From contig NZ_DASVSF010000103.1 of assembly GCF_036388275.1 (NCBI RefSeq), forward strand, positions 33,151 to 97,150: a stretch of 64,000 nucleotides of DNA. The letters run 5' to 3'. The notes beneath the pieces are model-generated. The model did not search any database. It worked only from the letters and a program-made list of their open reading frames with translations, and had not been told where the DNA came from. Made by a program: the position numbers and the translations under genes. Positions 1 to 7,476 of this stretch are shown in pieces (position 1 is the stretch's first letter; each line of letters begins with the position of its first letter). The stretch is from Longimicrobium sp. GTDB taxonomy: Bacteria; Gemmatimonadota; Gemmatimonadetes; Longimicrobiales; Longimicrobiaceae.

Positions 1-315
1 CAGGGGCAGCACCCCGCCGAACCAGGGAAACCGCGTGTGCGGCTCCCACCCGTGCGAGAGCAGGTAGAATGGGATGAAGGTGAGCGCGAGCAGGAGCTTG
101 TCGGCCAGCGGGTCCATCAGCTTGCCGAAGTCGCTGACAAGGTTGCGCGAGCGGGCCAGGTGGCCGTCCCACAGGTCCGAGAAGGCGGCGGCCAGGAAGA
201 CGATGAACCCCGCGAGCCGCCACGAGAAGGCGTCGGTCACGATCATGGGCGCCACCACCAGCGCCAGGACGATGCGCCCCAGCGTGATCGCGTTCGGAAG
301 GTTGCGCCAGGCCAT
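1..315 (-). CDS. pgsA: CDP-diacylglycerol--glycerol-3-phosphate 3-phosphatidyltransferase, N-terminal part (cut by window edge)
   Basis: The gene starts at ATG 315 and runs off the left edge after 105 codons; it is too short for the supplied frames but reads cleanly. It contains the CDP-alcohol phosphatidyltransferase signature D-x2-D-G-x2-A-R-x8-G-x3-D-x3-D (SDLWDGHLAR, then GKLMDPLADK), whose aspartates bind metal and catalyse the transfer. Hydrophobic helices flank the motif. The enzyme would make phosphatidylglycerol phosphate in the inner membrane. The signature is shared by the whole superfamily, so PgsA rather than Pcs or Pss is inferred from the opening RNLPNAITLGRI, which is typical of PgsA. 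The GTPase gene ends 11 bases upstream, so the two are probably cotranscribed. Confidence 0.85.
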   Translation of the reverse strand, partial: MAWRNLPNAITLGRIVLALVVAPMIVTDAFSWRLAGFIVFLAAAFSDLWDGHLARSRNLVSDFGKLMDPLADKLLLALTFIPFYLLSHGWEPHTRFPWFGGVLPL

Positions 316-326
316 GGTGTGTCCGG

Positions 327-905
327 TCAGCTCAGGGCTTTGATCACCAGCTTGCTTACCGCCTTCAGCGTGTCGAACACGCCGATCCCCCGCACGCCCA
401 CCGCCTCGAACGTGGGCACGTTGCTGGGGTTCAGCTCGCGCTGCAGCTCCTCGAGCGAGGAGATGTTGGGCAGGTCGCGCTTGTTGTACTGGATGACGAA
501 CGGGATCTCGCGAAGGTCCAGCCCGTACTCCGTCAGGTTATCGTACAGGTTGTGCATGGACTCGATGTTCGCGTCCAGCCGCTCCACCTGGCTGTCGGCC
601 ACGAACACCACCCCGTCCACCCCCTTCAAGATCAGCTTCCGCGACGCGTTGTAGTACACCTGTCCGGGAACCGTGTACAGGTGAAAGCGCGTCTTGAACC
701 CGCGGATGGAACCCAGGTCCACCGGCAGGAAGTCGAAGAAGAGCGTTCGTTCCGTTTCCGTCGCCAGCGAGATCAGCTTGCCGCGGGTGTTGGGCGCCAC
801 CTTCTCGAAGATGTACTCGAGGTTGGTGGTCTTGCCGCACAGGCCCGGGCCGTAGTACACGATCTTGCAGTTGATCTCGCGCGAGGCGTAGTTGATCATC
901 GACAT
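327..905 (-). CDS. mglA: MglA-like small Ras-family GTPase
   Basis: This 192-residue protein has all the G motifs: a P-loop GPGLCGKTT (about 19-27), the switch II region TVPGQ (about 78-82), and the base-recognition motif NKRD (about 142-145). The Gly-Leu-Cys-Gly P-loop and the length fit bacterial MglA, the polarity GTPase of Myxococcus and relatives, which is regulated by a roadblock-fold GAP (MglB). The next gene upstream (919-1422) encodes such a roadblock protein, so the two probably form a GTPase/regulator pair in the cytoplasm. The opening MSMINYASREINCKIVYYG is typical of the family. What the pair controls here (polarity, motility or trafficking) cannot be read from the sequence. Confidence 0.92.
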   Translation of the reverse strand: MSMINYASREINCKIVYYGPGLCGKTTNLEYIFEKVAPNTRGKLISLATETERTLFFDFLPVDLGSIRGFKTRFHLYTVPGQVYYNASRKLILKGVDGVVFVADSQVERLDANIESMHNLYDNLTEYGLDLREIPFVIQYNKRDLPNISSLEELQRELNPSNVPTFEAVGVRGIGVFDTLKAVSKLVIKALS

Positions 906-918
906 GGACGTGGCCCTT

Positions 919-1422
919 TCAGAGATCGCCGAAAAGGCGGTCGATCTCGTCCTCCGCCTCGTCCATGAAGCCGGCCTCCACGCGCAGCCCCTGGGGGGCT
1001 GCGGCGGACCGTGAGAACATCTCGCTGAACACCTCGGAAAGCTCGCGCACTACCGCCTTCACCTTGATCCGGATCATCCCCAGGGTGGTCCGGTTGTCGA
1101 ACAGGACCACCAGGATCACTCGCCGCACCACGTCGGCAAGGTACATCGATTCCTTCTCGCCCTGGTGAAAGAGCGAGGAAAACTCCGTTTCGCCGATCAT
1201 CGACGCCAGCTGGTCGTTGGCCGAAAAGTCGGCCGCGGCCAGCGACGCGAACGCCACCGAGTCGAACTCGGGCTTTTCACCCGCGGTGGTCACCAGCTGC
1301 CCCGTGCGGTCCACCAGCAGCGCGCAGCGGGCGCCCGCGTCGTACAGGAAGTCCTGCAGGATGCGGTCGATGCGCTGGACGTCGCGCTCCTCGAAGCTCC
1401 AGCTGCTCGCGCCGCCGGCCAT
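919..1422 (-). CDS. Roadblock/LC7-domain protein, MglB-like partner of the GTPase
   Basis: I start this 167-residue protein at ATG 1422 (MAGGASSWSFEERD). Its ATG overlaps the stop of the upstream gene by one base (TGATG), whereas the longer open frame adds only a low-complexity Ala/Gly/Arg stretch. The body reads as a roadblock/LC7 fold: a helix (RIDRILQDFLYDAG), a CALLVDRTGQLV strand pair, and a second half of SMYLADVVRRVILVVLFDN type. Roadblock proteins next to MglA act as GTPase-activating or scaffold partners. The acidic C-terminus (DEAEDEIDRLFGDL) could be a docking tail. The MglB role is inferred from adjacency and fold. Confidence 0.82.
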   Translation of the reverse strand: MAGGASSWSFEERDVQRIDRILQDFLYDAGARCALLVDRTGQLVTTAGEKPEFDSVAFASLAAADFSANDQLASMIGETEFSSLFHQGEKESMYLADVVRRVILVVLFDNRTTLGMIRIKVKAVVRELSEVFSEMFSRSAAAPQGLRVEAGFMDEAEDEIDRLFGDL

Positions 1423-1736
1423 CAGGCCACCTCGGCGGGGTGCCGGGCCGCCACGCCGGCTTCCACCCGCGCCAGCACCCCCTGCGCCCGCTTGCGCAGC
1501 AGCGGGCGCTGCTCCCACGCCAAAAAGTCGCGCAGCAGCAGCACCGTGTCGACCGACGCCGGAACGCCGCCCAGGTACTCCAGCGCGGCCAGCCGGCGCA
1601 GCGGGTGCGGGCTGAACAGGTCGCGGCGGCTGCGGCTGATTTGGTCCCGCAGCAGCAGCGCGCCCAGCCCCGCCGCGGCGGCGATGGCCAGCAGGGCGAA
1701 GGCGGCGGTGCGGACGATTCGATTGCTTTCCATCAC
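1422..1736 (-). CDS. Small membrane-anchored protein of unknown function, first gene of the mglA operon
   Basis: This 104-residue protein has one N-terminal hydrophobic segment (about residues 9-29) followed by a basic stretch and an Ala/Leu-rich helical region (about 45-95). The helical region could hold one or two HEAT-like helical hairpins (PLRRLAALEYL, RKRAQGVLARVEAG). It overlaps the roadblock gene by one base, so the two are translationally coupled. A single-pass protein coupled to a GTPase/roadblock pair could anchor it at the membrane, but that is inference. Two adjacent Met codons make the exact start uncertain by one residue. I do not recognise the family. Confidence 0.65.
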   Translation of the reverse strand: MMESNRIVRTAAFALLAIAAAAGLGALLLRDQISRSRRDLFSPHPLRRLAALEYLGGVPASVDTVLLLRDFLAWEQRPLLRKRAQGVLARVEAGVAARHPAEVA

Positions 1737-1778
1737 CCGGAGGCGGTGGGGATCTGCGATGGGGGTGAACGCGGCATC

Positions 1779-1807
1779 AAAGTAACGGGCAAGGCCCGAA
1801 AAAACAA
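1779..1807 (-). promoter_or_regulatory. Candidate sigma-70-type promoter for the mglA operon
   Basis: On the minus strand TTGTTT (1807-1802) and TACTTT (1784-1779) are separated by 17 bases, about 40 bases upstream of the ATG at 1736. The -35 box lies in the T-tract of the recR terminator, so one operon would stop where the next begins. This is a consensus match by eye only. Confidence 0.4.
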
Positions 1808-1831
1808 AAGGCCGCGGTTTGCTCCGCGGCC
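1797..1831 (-). terminator. Rho-independent terminator after recR
   Basis: A perfect 8-bp stem, GGCCGCGG/CCGCGGCC (1810-1817 with 1824-1831), has a 6-base loop and is followed on the minus strand by TTTTGTTTTTT. It lies about 30 bases past the recR stop and separates recR from the mglA operon. Confidence 0.85.
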
Positions 1832-1859
1832 AATGGGCAATTCCCGGGCTAGACGCGCG

Positions 1860-2447
1860 CTACAGCTCCCGCCGCCCCGCCAGCGCCTCGGCGATCGTCA
1901 CCCCGTCGGCGTACTCCAGGTCGCCCCCCACGGGCAGCCCGCGCGCGATGCGCGTGACGCGGAGTCCCAGCGGGGCCAGCAGCCGGGCCAGGTACAGCGC
2001 CGTGGCCTCGCCCTCCACGCTGGGGTTGGTGGCCAGCACCACCTCGCGCACTTCGCCGGCCCCCGCACGCTGCACCAGCGGCGCCACGTTCAATTCCGAC
2101 GGCCCGATGCCGTCCAGCGGCGACAGGCGGCCGCCCAGCACGTGGTACAAGCCCCGGTACTCGCCGGTGCGCTCGATGGCCATGATGTCCGACGCTTCCT
2201 CGACCACGCACAGCGTCGCCACGTCGCGGCGCGAGCTCAGGCAGATGCCGCAGGGGCTGGCGTCCGACAGGTTGCCGCATCGCTCGCAGGGGCGAACCTT
2301 GTCGCGCACGTCGACGATGCTGCGCGCGAGCCGCCGCGCGTCTTCCTCCGGCGCCTTCAGCAGGTGGAACGCCAGGCGGAGCGCCGTCTTCCTTCCGATC
2401 CCCGGCAGGCGCGAGAACTCGCCCACCAGCTCGTCGATGGCCGACAA
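1860..2447 (-). CDS. recR: Recombination mediator RecR
   Basis: This 195-residue protein matches the usual RecR length of about 200. In order it shows a helix-hairpin-helix (RLPGIGRKTALRLAFHLL), a four-cysteine zinc finger (CERCGN...CGIC, about residues 53-68), a Toprim domain (LCVVEEASDIMAIE to LATNPSVEGEATALYLA), and a C-terminal LPVGGDLEYADGVTIAEAL segment. RecR works with RecO and RecF to load RecA at gaps and during repair. The order dnaX-ybaB-recR is widely conserved in bacteria and supports the call. ybaB ends 7 bases upstream of the start. Confidence 0.97.
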   Translation of the reverse strand: MSAIDELVGEFSRLPGIGRKTALRLAFHLLKAPEEDARRLARSIVDVRDKVRPCERCGNLSDASPCGICLSSRRDVATLCVVEEASDIMAIERTGEYRGLYHVLGGRLSPLDGIGPSELNVAPLVQRAGAGEVREVVLATNPSVEGEATALYLARLLAPLGLRVTRIARGLPVGGDLEYADGVTIAEALAGRREL

Positions 2448-2454
2448 GCGAGGC

Positions 2455-2775
2455 TCAGAGCCCCGGGACGGGGAAGGGAAGCTGGAAGCTGCCCGCCGCC
2501 TTGCGCATCTCCTCCTCGTACAGCGCGTTGGCCCGGTTCTGCGCCTCGTTCACGGCGGCCAGCACCAGGTCTTCCAGCATCTCCACGTCGTCGGGCTGCA
2601 CGACGGACGGGTCGATCTTGATGGTGCGCAGCTTTCCCTTTCCATCGGCGGTGACGGTCACCATGCCGCCGCCGCTGGAGCAGGTGACGGTCTTCGACGA
2701 CAGCTCGGTCTGGAGCTGCGACATGCGGGCCTGCACCTGCTGGCCCATCTGGAGGATCTGCTGAAGGTTGTTCAT
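2455..2775 (-). CDS. ybaB: YbaB/EbfC-family nucleoid-associated protein
   Basis: This 106-residue protein is the size of YbaB/EbfC. It opens with a Met/Gln-rich helix (MNNLQQILQMGQQVQARM) and continues with the family core TVTADGKGKLRTIKIDPSVV and a C-terminal helix rich in Leu, Asn and Ala. Family members form tweezer-like dimers that bind DNA. Its place between dnaX and recR is the standard arrangement. Both spacings are short, so cotranscription is likely. Confidence 0.95.
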   Translation of the reverse strand: MNNLQQILQMGQQVQARMSQLQTELSSKTVTCSSGGGMVTVTADGKGKLRTIKIDPSVVQPDDVEMLEDLVLAAVNEAQNRANALYEEEMRKAAGSFQLPFPVPGL

Positions 2776-2867
2776 CTATCCGTACGGTCAGATTCGGACA
2801 CCCAGTGAACTGCGCCTGCGTCCAAGACGGCGCAAGATCCGGCCCGTGAACAGGGCAGATCCCGCGC

Positions 2868-4925
2868 TCAGTCCAGGAGTTCCAGGTCCCATGCTTGTAC
2901 CGCAGCCGCCAGGACCGGTTCCCCTTCCGTCAGCCGCTGCAGCCGGTCGCGACGGGCGCTTTCGGCGGTGATGCGGTTGCCGCCCGCCTGCTGCGCCGGC
3001 GCCTCGCCCACGCCGAACGAAACGGTCACCGGCCCGCCCAGGCGGCGCGCCAGCGCGTCTTCCAACGCGCGTTTGGCGACGGGGGTGGACAGCTGCTCGA
3101 CGACGGGCGCGTTGGGGGGCAGGTCCACGCGAAGGGCGCGGGGGCCGGTGAGCACCAGCTTGGCGGGCTTCAGGAACAGGCTGGCGCCCCGGGGAACGCC
3201 GTCGCCGTCCTGCAGCAGCGAGGCCCACGCCCGCCGCACCCGCGCGCCATCCAGATCACCCGCATCGCCGTCCGCGGCGGGCGCGCGCTCGTCGGGCGGG
3301 GGAGGGGGCGCGAAGTCGCGCGGCGCATACGGCTCGCGCGAGCGGGGTGCGTCGACTATGACGTCGTCCGGCTCCGGCGGCGGGGGCGCGTCGTCGAACG
3401 ACGGCGGGCCGAAGTCCGCGGGCGGCTCGGGCGCGCGGAACGACTCCGGCCGCGGGACCATTGCGGGCGGCGCCTCGATCTTCCGCACCGGCGCGTCGAC
3501 GATCGGCGCAGGCGTCGGGGGAGGAGCGGCCGGGGCCGCCGTTTCGGCTCGCGGCGGCACCACCAGCTGCTGCGCCGGATCGGGTGCCGCAACCACGGCC
3601 GCCGCGACGACGGGCGAAACTGGTTCGGCCGGGGCTACGGGCGTCGGCTCCCGGGGGGCCGACGTAGCGGCGGGCGGGGAAGGGGAAGCGGACGGCTCGG
3701 TCAGGCGGCCGGCGGGCGATTCAGACGCCGGCCGGCCGCCCCCGGAGTTTCCCCGGGATTGCCCGTCCCCGCGCCCGCCGCCGCCCAGTGCGGCGAGCAC
3801 GTCTTCGAGGCTTACCGTGCTTTCCAGGTAGGCGAAGCGCAGGAGCAGGAGCTCGATGAGGATGCGCTGCTCGCCGCTCTTGCGGAAGCGGCCGTCCGCG
3901 TCGAGCTCCGCCACCTGTGCCAGCATGCGCAGCAGGTCGCCGGGCGCGAAGCGCGACGCACACTCGCGCAGGGCGGGGTGCAGGTGCGCCGGCACGCCCT
4001 CGGGGTCGCCGCCGTCCAGCCGGGCGATCAGCAGCGAGCGAAGGAAGTCCGCCAGGCCGCGATAGAACTCCGACAGGTCGTACCCCTGCTCCAGCAGACG
4101 GCCGACGAAGCGGAACACGTCCGCCGGCCGCCGGTCGGCGATGATGGCGAACAGTTCCAGGAACACCTCGGAGCCCACCAGGCCCAGGATGCGCCGCACG
4201 TCATCCGCCGTGGGCGCGCCCTCGGTGAAGGAGAGCACCTGGTCCAGCAGCGACAGCCCGTCGCGCATTCCCCCGTCCGCCTTCTGCGCGATGGGCACCA
4301 GCACCTCGTCGCCGACGGTGATGCCTTCGTGCCCCAGCACGGTGCGCAGCCGGGCGACCAGGTCGGGGGTGGAGATGCGATGGAAGTCGAAGCGCTGGCA
4401 GCGCGAAAGGATGGGCGCCGCGAGCTGCTGGATCTTCTGCGGCTCGGTGGTCGCGAAGACGAAGATCACCCGGGCGGGCGGCTCCTCCAGGATCTTCAGG
4501 AGGGCGTTCCATGCCTCGCGGGTGAGCATGTGCGCCTCGTCGATGATGTAGACCTTGAAGCGGTCTTCTTCCGACGGGGCGTACATGGCCCGCTCGCGCA
4601 GCTCGCGTGCGTCGTCGACGCTGCGGTTGGAGGCGGCGTCGATCTCCACCACGTCCAGCGAGGTGCGCCCGGCCCAGATGCGCTCGCAGCTGTCGCAGAC
4701 GCCGCAGGGCTCGCCCTCGGCCGTGCGGTCGGGGCAGTTGAGCGCCATGGCCAGCACGCGCGCCAGCGTGGTCTTGCCCACGCCGCGAGGGCCGCAGAAC
4801 AGGTAGGCGTGCGCCACGCGGTCGCGCTGCACGGCCGAGCGAAGCGTCTCGGAAACGTGCTCCTGCGTCGCCACTTCGCTGAACTGGCGCGGGCGGTATC
4901 GGCGTGCGAGTGCGGTGCGGGACAC
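2868..4925 (-). CDS. dnaX: DNA polymerase III subunits gamma/tau
   Basis: I place the start at GTG 4925, giving a 685-residue protein that opens VSRTALARRYRPRQF, the standard DnaX N-terminus. The open frame extends 44 codons further upstream, but only with unrelated arginine-rich sequence. The AAA+ domain has Walker A GPRGVGKTT (about 45-53), a four-cysteine zinc site (CPDRT...CGVCDSC), Walker B (VYIIDEAH) and an SRC sensor motif. After about residue 370 comes a long Pro/Ala linker typical of tau, then a C-terminal domain (about 570-685). It loads the sliding clamp and joins polymerase core to helicase. I did not find a slippery site for making gamma. Confidence 0.96.
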   Translation of the reverse strand: MSRTALARRYRPRQFSEVATQEHVSETLRSAVQRDRVAHAYLFCGPRGVGKTTLARVLAMALNCPDRTAEGEPCGVCDSCERIWAGRTSLDVVEIDAASNRSVDDARELRERAMYAPSEEDRFKVYIIDEAHMLTREAWNALLKILEEPPARVIFVFATTEPQKIQQLAAPILSRCQRFDFHRISTPDLVARLRTVLGHEGITVGDEVLVPIAQKADGGMRDGLSLLDQVLSFTEGAPTADDVRRILGLVGSEVFLELFAIIADRRPADVFRFVGRLLEQGYDLSEFYRGLADFLRSLLIARLDGGDPEGVPAHLHPALRECASRFAPGDLLRMLAQVAELDADGRFRKSGEQRILIELLLLRFAYLESTVSLEDVLAALGGGGRGDGQSRGNSGGGRPASESPAGRLTEPSASPSPPAATSAPREPTPVAPAEPVSPVVAAAVVAAPDPAQQLVVPPRAETAAPAAPPPTPAPIVDAPVRKIEAPPAMVPRPESFRAPEPPADFGPPSFDDAPPPPEPDDVIVDAPRSREPYAPRDFAPPPPPDERAPAADGDAGDLDGARVRRAWASLLQDGDGVPRGASLFLKPAKLVLTGPRALRVDLPPNAPVVEQLSTPVAKRALEDALARRLGGPVTVSFGVGEAPAQQAGGNRITAESARRDRLQRLTEGEPVLAAAVQAWDLELLD

Positions 4926-5060
4926 GGAACTGCCGGGGAACGCGGGGGATCGGCTGCGACGACGACGAATATAGCCGCGCGCCCCCCTCGCCTCAACGGT
5001 AGTGACGCTGTGAAGCGGAACGTGGCGGCTCGCGTCTGGGGACGCCGCGACCGCCACCGA

Positions 5061-5510
5061 TCAGGTCGCGGCCGGCTCCTTTGCGGGCCGCTTCTTCCGC
5101 GGCCGGCCGCCCTTGCGTCCGTTCGCCCGCGCCGCCGCGGCCTTCCGCTCGCTCGTGGAGGATCCGCCTCTGCTGGCGAAGGACTTCAAGAGTGCGTCGC
5201 CCAGGATTCGCGCGAGAATCCCCGACACTTCGATCCCTACGTCGAGATCATCCCAGTAGATGCCATCGCCGGAAGCCGTTGTGTAGACCTTGGCGAGTTC
5301 GTCGGGACTTTCGCTGGCGAGTTCTGGGAAGAGATCAGGCGGAAAGGCGAACGCACTCCCGAGCTTCAACTCCACGACAATCCGCCCGCTCGCGGCATCG
5401 TAGGCCACGGACTTCGCCCGGGGCTCCGTCAGATCGGCGATGCGCTCCGCGTCGTCCGCCGCCGGAAGTTGGGCCAGAATCTCGGCTTCAGTCAGTCTCG
5501 GAAAGTCCAT
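5061..5510 (-). CDS. DUF2442-domain protein with a basic C-terminal tail
   Basis: This 149-residue protein carries a DUF2442 core (about 30-95): SGRIVVELKLGSAFAFPPDLFPEL, then SPDELAKVY, then the hallmark GIYWDDLDVGIEVSGIL. It ends in a strongly basic tail (RANGRKGGRPRKKRPAKE) that could contact nucleic acid; RGRP-like segments recall AT-hooks. Its start overlaps the end of the DUF4160 gene upstream by 23 bases, so the pair is coupled. DUF4160 and DUF2442 genes are often found side by side and have been suggested to form small two-gene modules of toxin-antitoxin type. That role is not demonstrated here. Confidence 0.8.
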   Translation of the reverse strand: MDFPRLTEAEILAQLPAADDAERIADLTEPRAKSVAYDAASGRIVVELKLGSAFAFPPDLFPELASESPDELAKVYTTASGDGIYWDDLDVGIEVSGILARILGDALLKSFASRGGSSTSERKAAAARANGRKGGRPRKKRPAKEPAAT

Positions 5511-5745
5511 GAATCCTTCTCCATGCGCTCATGAGTTCCTCCGCATACACCTCTACCAGGGCGACAGCGGCGACAGCGTCGCGGTCGGTCATTGCACGCC
5601 GGCTGAGCACGCCCGCCGGGGCCCCCGCCGTTGGCAGGAGAATCTTCGCTCTCGCGCCCCGGCGGTAGACGTGCACGTGTGGACGGCCGTGGTCATCGGT
5701 GTGAATCCAGATGCGCCAGCTCCCTTCGCGGATGATGACGGGCAT
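5488..5745 (-). CDS. DUF4160-domain protein
   Basis: This 85-residue protein fits DUF4160: an N-terminal MPVIIREGSWRIWIHTDDHG followed by the family signature RPHVHVYRRG and a short helical C-terminus. The His-rich strand (HxHV) is the most conserved element of the family. It is the first gene of a two-gene unit, and DUF2442 starts inside its last codons. The unit lies between dnaX and yraN, facing the same way as its neighbours, and is probably an inserted accessory module. Biochemical function is unknown. Confidence 0.8.
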   Translation of the reverse strand: MPVIIREGSWRIWIHTDDHGRPHVHVYRRGARAKILLPTAGAPAGVLSRRAMTDRDAVAAVALVEVYAEELMSAWRRIHGLSETD

Positions 5746-5819
5746 GAGTATACCTATCGGCTTGGGTTTTGGTCAAGGCAGAGGAGCCCGGCCCGAGCGC
5801 GCGTGAGGCGCCGCGCGGC

Positions 5820-6227
5820 TCAGTACATCCGCCACGCATCCTCCACGTGCTCGATCACGGGCTGGCCGCCGGCCGGGAGCAGGATGGCGACGGCGTCGAA
5901 GCGGTACACGTCGCGGGGCCGGCCGAACTCCTTGATCCACGCGGCCGCGACGGTCTGGATTTCTTTGCGTTTTTTTCGGGTGATGGCTTCCAGCGGGTGC
6001 CCGTAACCCATTCCCCCACGCGTTTTTACCTCCACAAACGCGACGACCTCGCCGCGGCGTGCGACGAGGTCTATCTCTCGGTGTCCTAATCTGTAATTGC
6101 GGTGGAGTATCACCCACCCCCGGTCCGCCAGGTGGCGGGCCGCCAGCTGTTCCCCCCGGTCGCCCAGCGTCTTGTTGCCGCCGGGCGGGCGTGGGGGGCG
6201 GCCGTTACCCGGCGGCCCCGGCACCAT
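5820..6227 (-). CDS. yraN: YraN/UPF0102-family putative endonuclease-like protein
   Basis: This 135-residue protein has the UPF0102 pattern: GDRGEQLAARHLADRGW, then REIDLVARRGEVVAFVEVKTR. The D-x(n)-E-x-K arrangement (ID...EVK) is a PD-(D/E)XK nuclease-like core. The family is almost universal, but its substrate is not settled. The first 18 residues are Pro/Gly-rich and poorly conserved, so the true start may be slightly downstream. It overlaps the end of aroF by 23 bases. Confidence 0.88.
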   Translation of the reverse strand: MVPGPPGNGRPPRPPGGNKTLGDRGEQLAARHLADRGWVILHRNYRLGHREIDLVARRGEVVAFVEVKTRGGMGYGHPLEAITRKKRKEIQTVAAAWIKEFGRPRDVYRFDAVAILLPAGGQPVIEHVEDAWRMY

Positions 6228-7263
6228 GCGTGGCAGCCAACGGCGGCACCATCCGCGTGCCGATGGCCGTGGCGATCACGGCGATCTGTTCCATCAACTC
6301 ACCGAACTGGTCGGGATACAGCGACTGCGCGCCGTCGCTCATGGCGCGCTCCGGGTCCGGGTGCACCTCGATCATCAGCCCGTCGGCACCGGCGGCGACG
6401 GCGGCGCGCGCCATGGGGATCACCTTGGCGCGGAGCCCGGTGCCGTGGCTGGGGTCGGCGATGATGGGCAGGTGCGAAAGCGACTTGACCACCGGGATGG
6501 CCGTCAGGTCCAGCAGGTTGCGGGTGTGGGTGTCGAAGCTGCGCACCCCCCGCTCGCACAGGATGACGTTGGGGTTGCCCTCGGCCAGGATGTACTCGGC
6601 CGAAAGCAGCAGGTCCTTCACCGTGGCCGCCATCCCGCGCTTCAGCAGCACCGGCTTGCCCGCCCGCCCGGCGCGGCGCAGCAGCGAAAAGTTCTGCATG
6701 TTGCGCGCGCCGATCTGTACGATGTCGGCGTACTGGGCCACCAGGTCCAGGCTCTCGGAGTCGATGGCCTCGGTGACGATGGCCATCCCCGTTTCTTCGC
6801 GGGCACGGGCCAGCAGCTTCAGGCCCTCCTCGGCCATCCCCTGGAACGAGTAGGGCGAGGTGCGGGGCTTGAAGGCGCCGCCGCGAAGGATGGTGGCGCC
6901 CTGCTCGCGCAGCCGGTGCGCGATGCCGATGATCTGCGCCTCGCCCTCTACCGAGCAGGGACCCGCCATCACCGACACCTCACCCGCGCCGATGCGCGTG
7001 CCGTTGCCAAGCGTGACCACGGTGGGGTCGTCCCTCCACTCGCGCGACACCTGCTTGTACGGCTGAGAGACGTGGATGATCTCCAGCACGCCGCTCTGTG
7101 CCTCGAGCCGGTCGGCGTTCACCTTGCCGTCGTTGCCCACCAGACCGATGGCGGTGCGCTGCTTTCCAGGCATGGGACGGGCCTCATAGCCCATCTCGCG
7201 TATCGTGGCGACAACGGTGTCGATGTCCTGCTTCGTCGCGTCGTGCCTCATGACGACCAGCAT
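6205..7263 (-). CDS. aroF: 3-deoxy-7-phosphoheptulonate (DAHP) synthase
   Basis: This 352-residue enzyme condenses phosphoenolpyruvate with erythrose 4-phosphate, the first step of aromatic amino acid synthesis. Residues 1-70 form a ferredoxin-like extra domain (MLVVMRHDATKQDIDTVV), as in the type I-beta enzymes of Thermotoga kind, where it mediates feedback by aromatic amino acids. The barrel follows, with VMAGPCSVE, FKPRTSPYSFQG, QIGARNMQNF, LLKRGM and IADPSHGTG carrying metal- and substrate-binding residues. yraN overlaps its 3' end. The 213-base gap upstream of the start, before smc, must hold its promoter, but I see no convincing riboswitch or leader peptide there. Confidence 0.95.
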   Translation of the reverse strand: MLVVMRHDATKQDIDTVVATIREMGYEARPMPGKQRTAIGLVGNDGKVNADRLEAQSGVLEIIHVSQPYKQVSREWRDDPTVVTLGNGTRIGAGEVSVMAGPCSVEGEAQIIGIAHRLREQGATILRGGAFKPRTSPYSFQGMAEEGLKLLARAREETGMAIVTEAIDSESLDLVAQYADIVQIGARNMQNFSLLRRAGRAGKPVLLKRGMAATVKDLLLSAEYILAEGNPNVILCERGVRSFDTHTRNLLDLTAIPVVKSLSHLPIIADPSHGTGLRAKVIPMARAAVAAGADGLMIEVHPDPERAMSDGAQSLYPDQFGELMEQIAVIATAIGTRMVPPLAATHGAGAAG

Positions 7264-7476
7264 GGTCCAGATCCAGACGGGGGAAAGAATTTGGGATGCT
7301 TGAATGTAACTCGGCCAGCGGTCCCGCGTCCATGGATTGGAGGCGCTGCAGGCTAAACTCGCCAGTAAACGTGTCTGAAAAGATGTGCCGATGCAACCCC
7401 GCGCCGCACGATGGCTACGTCGGGTGGAGCGTGCCTGGAGATCGCATCGTCCGTCGTGTGGCGGATAAGGTGCGCG

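Noticed and set aside
4926..5060. SRP RNA gene upstream of dnaX
   Set aside because: The conserved GGAAGGGAGCAGC-type loop is not present on either strand.
2895..5534. 879-codon plus-strand open frame over dnaX
   Set aside because: It is antisense to a clear DnaX protein; GC-rich codons leave long shadow frames without stops. Its product is rich in Arg, Gly and Gln and matches no family.
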